A stretch of 64,000 nt of DNA from assembly GCA_018806985.1 (NCBI GenBank), contig JADANN010000140.1, positions 428,860 through 492,859 on the forward strand, written 5' to 3'. A program made the position numbers and the translations under genes. Under the pieces are notes generated by a model. The model was not told where the DNA came from. It saw only the letters and a program-made list of their open reading frames with translations, and did not search any database. Within the stretch, counting starts at the first letter, position 1, and the number at the start of each line of letters is the position of its first letter. Shown one piece after another: positions 58,976 to 64,000 of this stretch. The stretch is from Angiostrongylus vasorum (lineage: Eukaryota; Nematoda; Chromadorea; Rhabditida; Metastrongylidae).

Positions 58976-59089
58976 CTAATGCAATAGAACAGCGAAAAAA
59001 CTACTTGTGCCTTGGCAACCGAAGGTGAGCTTACTTCGGTTTGTCAAACTTGGGCCAATAACCCAGTACTGCACAAGTTCAAAGCTGTA

Positions 59090-59640
59090 CTGTCATCAAA
59101 CCACTAAAGCTATTTGATTATTGTGTTTATTCCCAAAATCAATAAACTCAGAGTGGAAGCAACTAACCTTGCAAATATTAAAGGCGAAGCAGTCCCACGA
59201 GTGAATCGACCGATTCAATTAAACTCGGAAACCGATTGCGGAAATTTGCATCTCGCCAAGGACAGCTCGCGCGCGGTCGCAAAGCGGCTTTTTCCGGGCA
59301 CGACAGTAGCTCGAACCAGTGCATTTGCTATCTCACTGATACATTGTAGATGCAATGGGCGCGTGTGGTGCAGTGGTCAGAGACGTCCTGCGATGCACAT
59401 GGAATCGACCCCCACGCCCATGGCCCACCTGGGCCTCCGCCGCTCAATGCTAGGCAAATTGGTATCAGAAATATCTGGGAGAATAGCAGCACTGGCTCGA
59501 TACATAAGTAGGCCACAGCGAATCATTGTAAAGGGAACAAATGCATTCAATCACTTCCAACGATGGTTAATGAAGTCGAATGCACGGCGCATAACTTAGG
59601 GATTGATCAACGCAAACAGCATTATCCTTTTAACCTTCAT
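59090..59640 (+). mobile_element. tRNA-derived SINE (family S), copy 7, long form
   Basis: Upstream module with GGTCGCAAAGCGGC and AGCTCGAACC (near 59315), then a second module at 59357-59419. There GGGCGCG pairs with CACGCCC (one mismatch), TGGTGCAGTGG fits the A box, and GGAATCGACCCC is close to the B box. The tail runs to about 59605. Matches 37020-37530 and, in inverse, 8515-8960. Confidence 0.72.
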
Positions 59641-61065
59641 TGATACACTACATAAATTGTAGATAGGTGTTCGTTTTTATGTCACAGAAAAGCACATATG
59701 ATAGTGGCCTTATGATTCTGATCGAAGTCATATCATTGTTGTTAGTGTGAGGAACAAAGTAGCAATATTGATGAAGATAAAAATGATAAGACGAACTCTC
59801 ATTGATTAGTGATATGATGACGCTTTTAAAGACTTCACGAAGAGGATTCATGTCCTCGCTTGAGCGAAGAATGTGCTAGGTTTTCGTTTCCGACTTCTTT
59901 CTTATTTCTTCTCACCGTTTTTCCATCTTTCATGATAGTCTTGCGGGTCGTCGATTGAAGTTTCTAATGTTGAGAGTTGTCTTCGATCAAGTACCGCTCC
60001 AGAATGACTAAGAAGAAAGTGGAATGCGGCGAAAGATGTGACACGTCGCAGTCAACGGAACTAGTAAGCATGTAAATCCTTCCTTCCAATAGTTCCTACG
60101 AATGTTGTTTTCCTACAGATTAAGTACATGACCCCTGTATCAAGTATTCACCTAATGTTTTACTCCACCTATCTCAGTCGAGTCCATGACCAACACATCT
60201 TCTTGTAGACTAATACAACCGCGACTTTTATCACTATTACCGTTACTCTGTTGTGCTAGAGTAACACCGTACCAGGCTGTTATATCTCGCATGTTATTCT
60301 GAAATAGTTGACATAATAAAGTTTAGGGGGATACTAAAGAAAAAGACTGAAAAATGTGGAGTTGGCATCAACGTTATAGATGGTAAAATTTATAACGGTA
60401 TGGTAGGTCAGGGTCCTCTACAGATGTAGCGCGAAAATTGTCCACAATCCATGGTCCACTAGTCCAACACCTGTTTGTCAGTGTTTTTGGAAAACGTTTG
60501 TTCAACAAAATAGGATAAGGTATTGGGCTTATGGGGAGATTAAGCGCTTGAACATGTTGAAGTATCGTAGTGTTAAAGTACTTTTTGCTGACGGCCACCG
60601 TTGCGGCGCCTGTAGGGTAGCGTTGGCTGAGTCGATGTCAGCTGAATCGAGAGTATACTTGGTTTCTGAACGAATGACGCTCACGTTATCACAACCTACC
60701 ACATAGCCTGTTAACAATAATCCAAAATAAACTCGCACCTAGTCAACACGAAGAAGAAACGAACATGAATAAGCAGTAGAAAAACAAAAAAACGTTCAGA
60801 ATTCCATCCGTGAGTGACATTGCTATATTGGTTACTGTTGTATTCCTACAATTTATTTTCCATTGTCTGTTGGATGTAAGAATCGATCCCATGTTTATTT
60901 GTAGTTTACGGAATAAATCTTCTCATACTCCTCTACCTATACTCAGCCTTCAGTTTTGATGGATAAGACAATGCATGCGGTGACTAGTGCTTCAAATCAC
61001 CACATTAGTTTCCTGGAGGGAAGACGATTCACAAGAGCCAGCCACTATCTGTGATTATCACCTCC
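59640..61065 (-). repeat. R1 copy 4, inverse, uninterrupted
   Basis: Inverse match to 4980-5671 joined to 7425-8510, without the Penelope-like insertion. It therefore preserves the empty site and confirms the block order of R1. Confidence 0.75.
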
Positions 61066-61067
61066 AA

Positions 61068-61410
61068 ACGATGAAAAACAAGTTATCATCAACCGATAAT
61101 CGTATCAACACACCCGCGACGCTCTTTTACACAGGGCGGTTCTTGTTGATATGATTATCAATTGGTGGTTATCAGTTTAAATACATGTTATCATAAATGA
61201 TAACAATATCAACAACGACCGCCCCATGTTTATAAAAGAGCATCGCGGGTGTGTACGGCCCATTCGAGATGCTCAACTGAAGAAGATCGGGTTCGATGCA
61301 AGGGGAAGACGCCACCTTTAGAAGAGGAAAACTGTGGACCATCGACAAGGATCGTCGGCTCTGATGAAGACGAAAATGTCGAAACTTTAGCATAATAAAC
61401 ATCTTACATC
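61068..61410. mobile_element. Foldback/MITE-like element with long hairpin
   Basis: 61109-61253 is an imperfect palindrome. CACACCCGCGACGCTCTTTT and GGGCGGTTCTTGTTGATAT on the left are mirrored by ATATCAACAACGACCGCCCC and AAAAGAGCATCGCGGGTGTG on the right, with the centre near 61181. The right flank (CTGATGAAGACGAAAATGTC) resembles the terminus of the element at 51110-51560. Confidence 0.7.
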
Positions 61411-61464
61411 AATCTCGTGTAAGGACAACAGTATAAACAAATGTTGAGGGTTGATCTTTGAAGA

Positions 61465-61735
61465 TCCGTACTCTTGGGTATTTGGATACTTGAACAGCCC
61501 GTTATCACTAGTTGTGCGGACCCCAGCACATTCTTCACTTTTCGGAGCCTTGCTGACTTAGCCATTGTGGTTCCGTGGAGTTGCCAGGTCAACCTGGTCA
61601 TAGTCTGCCCCAGGTCGTCAACACCACAGACAGTGGCCGCCCTTGTGGATCAGAGGGACATCGCAGCCCGACACCCAGGAACACCTCCCATTTACGATGA
61701 GGCGGTGAACAGTTGTGAATATCCGTACTCTATGT
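61465..61735 (+). repeat. R2 copy with internal deletion
   Basis: Head present (TTGGATACTTGAACAGCCCG). The middle is deleted between GATCAGAGGGA and CGCAGCCCGACACCCAGG, and the end is GAGGCGGTGAACAGTTG. Confidence 0.7.
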
Positions 61736-62234
61736 CTCAATACTCTTATCACTAACTGGTATCAACCTCGTTCATATCATTTTCCCCACTCGAATTGCAT
61801 TATTACTATCGTAAGTACTCTTTTTTGGTGGTCTGTCGGATTCAAGTAGGTATTGTTAAGGGCATCACTTGAACACCTTGTTCTCTTCCACTGCTTCAAT
61901 CGTATTTGTTCCACTACTAGTTATACAAACAGTACAACCACAAGCATTATATTCTTTCACGTAGTGAATATTTATTCCAATTTGTAACCAATTTCGGAAA
62001 CAAGGTCTGCAACGCGGATTTATCGAGATCTCGAGACCTTACGACATCTTCAAGAACATTTATATTTCCAAATTTCTGAGAATCGCTTTTTCACAATGGC
62101 TACATTCTCTTTTTATGACCCGTTAGATCCTCAATCCGTGTCACAATCCGACTTCTCGTAAGTAATCCGAAAAATGTGTAACTGCATGTGATCATCGCAA
62201 AAGGACACAAAGAGGGCTAAGATAGTAATTTCCT
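61736..62234. other. Spacer without recognised features
   Basis: AT-rich, no frame or repeat family recognised. Confidence 0.4.
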
Positions 62235-62625
62235 TGCTTGGATACTTGGACGGCTCGCCATCACTGGTTTTGCGTCTCACAACATAATCTCCATTTTTTT
62301 GGAGTTTTGCCGGCTCAGCCATTGTGATTCCATCGAGTCCCTGAGGTCAGCCTTGTCAAATGCTCCAGGTACACCACATGCAGTCATCGCTCTTGTTATC
62401 AGAGGAGGGATTTCGCACCATGCGACTAGTTAGCATGTACCAGAACGGTGATAGATCCTGGTATTGGTTTACATTTGGCTGGGCTTCCTGATGGCAACAC
62501 TGGACTCCTTGTCAGCTAGGGAGTCCATGCTGTGGGTATAGATCCTCCCGCTGTACATCGCAGGCCAATACAAGGAACACCTCCAACCACGATGAGGCGG
62601 TAAACCGTATGAAGGTCCACGTAAT
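62235..62625 (+). repeat. R2 interspersed repeat
   Basis: TTGGATACTTGGACGGCTCG start, GAGGCGGTAAACCGTATGAA end. Confidence 0.75.
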
Positions 62626-63589
62626 TTTGTTATTCAAAACACGTCACATAATTATTTGTATACCAAAGGAAGCTATGGGTAGTTATAATTTTCGGTTATA
62701 CTCTTCAAGAAGTATTTCCTTTCCAGTAGCTAGTCCTAAGTTTGAATGGTTAAACCATTATGTTAAGCAATAAAGTAGGACCTATATTTAAAGAATGACT
62801 ACAATTCTGTGTATTGCGTCGTGGGGAAGACGTAGCCGATGAATCAGTGTTATAATAATCGTTTAGATGATTGGGCGTTATAGGATAGTGAAAATTCATC
62901 ATTCATGTCGCTTGTTTTACTTGGGAACCCTAATGAAGTTTCCACTCGTTAATATACTGCGCTGGAGTTTTCCTAGTGAACTCTCCCCTCGAGGGACACA
63001 AAGAGCACACTCAGAGACCTATTTTCACCGTTTTCCCCAAAGACTTTTCTCTTAGTTGCGGGTAATCCATTATATGTCGTTTTCGCTTGGTTTTCCGATT
63101 GAAGAGCGAAGCACTGCACTTCAATATCAGCAACTACCACACTGCCAGAATGAAGCGTAAACAATTGATAAGCAGCATTCATACCACATCAAAGGTTTTT
63201 TGCGCCATCAATTTATTTATTTACGCAGGTTCCGTCAACTGATATCAACACTGAGATACGAATTGGGAAAGTATAGACGAGGTTCATGTTACTGCCTCTT
63301 TCAAATCCAATCCACAGTATCGTTTAGTCGCACGACTTTCTCATGTGATCGTTTCAGTGTTTCGATCCCTATCCTTTTCGCTTTTCTTTTCTCTGGTTAC
63401 TATGACTCTATGCAGGGTCAAGTTGCAAAGAAAACAAGTAGATCCTGAGTCACCCTTAACGTCGCAGTAAAACTGATACTCCAAGTTTCAACTCCAAAGC
63501 GGAAAAGTTGACGAGTTACCCATTTCGTTGGACATAGTTGTTGCACGAGGTACGGTGTGGGTTAGAAATTAATGCTAGTCCACGGTATA
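62626..63589. other. Spacer without recognised features
   Basis: Frames up to 82 codons (63200-63448) without motif. No match to the repeat families in this window. Confidence 0.4.
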
Positions 63590-64000
63590 TTTTCACCAGT
63601 AACTCAAGAACAGACCACGAACTAACGTCCGAGCTCCCAAACAATGCAGAAAGGCGATAGAAGAAGATCTTTAAAGAGAGAAGAGCAGCAGCAATGGTCG
63701 AAGCTGCAGAGGTTGGGAAAAGCACTCGCAAAGCCCGCAAGAGTACAAAAGACCGCTCCGTCTCACTTTCATCGATGTACATAAGAGCCTTTGATTCAAT
63801 TGAAATAGAAGCAGTCATGGAAGCCCTTGATAGTCAAGGAGTCCCTACCCAGTACATAAAGATTCTTCGTGAGCTGTACAAAAAGTTTCACAACCAAGAT
63901 ATCACCATTCTACAACGATATTAACATTGACGTCAAAAAGAGGAGTTAGGCAAGGCGATACTCTCTCGCCAAAAATTATTCACCACCACCCTCAAGAACG
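63590..64000 (+). pseudogene. RTE fragment running off the window
   Basis: PNNAERR, then ERRAAAMVEAAEVGKSTRK (pre-RT linker) is joined by an internal deletion to RAFDSIEIEAVMEALDSQGV, PTQYIKILRELYKKF (RT core), then GVRQGDTLSPK-like sequence after a frameshift. The catalytic box lies beyond the window end. Confidence 0.78.

Overview
The window is nuclear DNA of a nematode, most likely a strongylid (clade V, hookworm or trichostrongylid relatives). The grounds are the style of the RTE and Penelope-like retroelement proteins, short nematode-style splice acceptors (TTTCAG), and a nuclear copy of mitochondrial DNA with nematode gene content and the invertebrate mitochondrial code (TGA = Trp, AGA/AGG = Ser). 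I find no intact, recognisable host gene. The window is a graveyard of nested repeats with a few exon-like relics.

Layout. 1-8514 is one ~3.5 kb repeat (family R1) split by a 3.2 kb RTE non-LTR element (793-4020, with a 15-bp target duplication) and by a Penelope-like element with inverted termini and a GIY-YIG domain (5672-7375). A tRNA-derived SINE follows. 10.9-12.0 kb is a decayed RTE. 13.8-27.5 kb is dominated by two ~2.1 kb inverted, near-identical arms (family R4) about 9.4 kb apart; between them lie a palindromic tRNA-like repeat (R3), a 4.3 kb stretch without recognised features, and further R1/R2 copies. 28-30.1 kb holds two RTE fragments head to head. 30.8-33.5 kb holds exon-like open segments, mostly on the minus strand, which may be a real or decayed host gene. 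33.9-37.5 kb and 55.3-59.6 kb carry the same ordered series of blocks (RTE fragment, R5a, R2, R5b, SINE minus, SINE plus). The first of these also contains a histone H3-like pseudogene. 42.4-44.4 kb is a third R4 copy. 45.8-50.6 kb is a rearranged NUMT containing pieces of cox1, nad4L, trnW, trnE, rrnS, nad4, cox2, trnH, nad1, atp6 and trnK. Its atp6 is interrupted by a 791-bp nuclear insertion. The right end is again R2, SINE and R1 repeats, ending in an RTE fragment that runs off the window.

How the parts relate. The sequence records serial nesting: old multi-kb repeats were hit by RTE and Penelope-like elements, and small repeats (R2, about eleven copies; a tRNA-derived SINE family, about nine copies; R3, five loci) spread throughout. 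Some blocks were then duplicated or inverted. The items that most deserve follow-up are the H3-like pseudogene, the NUMT mosaic with its later insertion, the possible two-module SINE whose tail also occurs with a different tRNA-like head, the paired R4 arms, and the candidate exons at 44.7-44.9, 31.7-33.5 and 52.1 kb. All family calls rest on reading the sequence and on remembered family motifs; no database search was possible.
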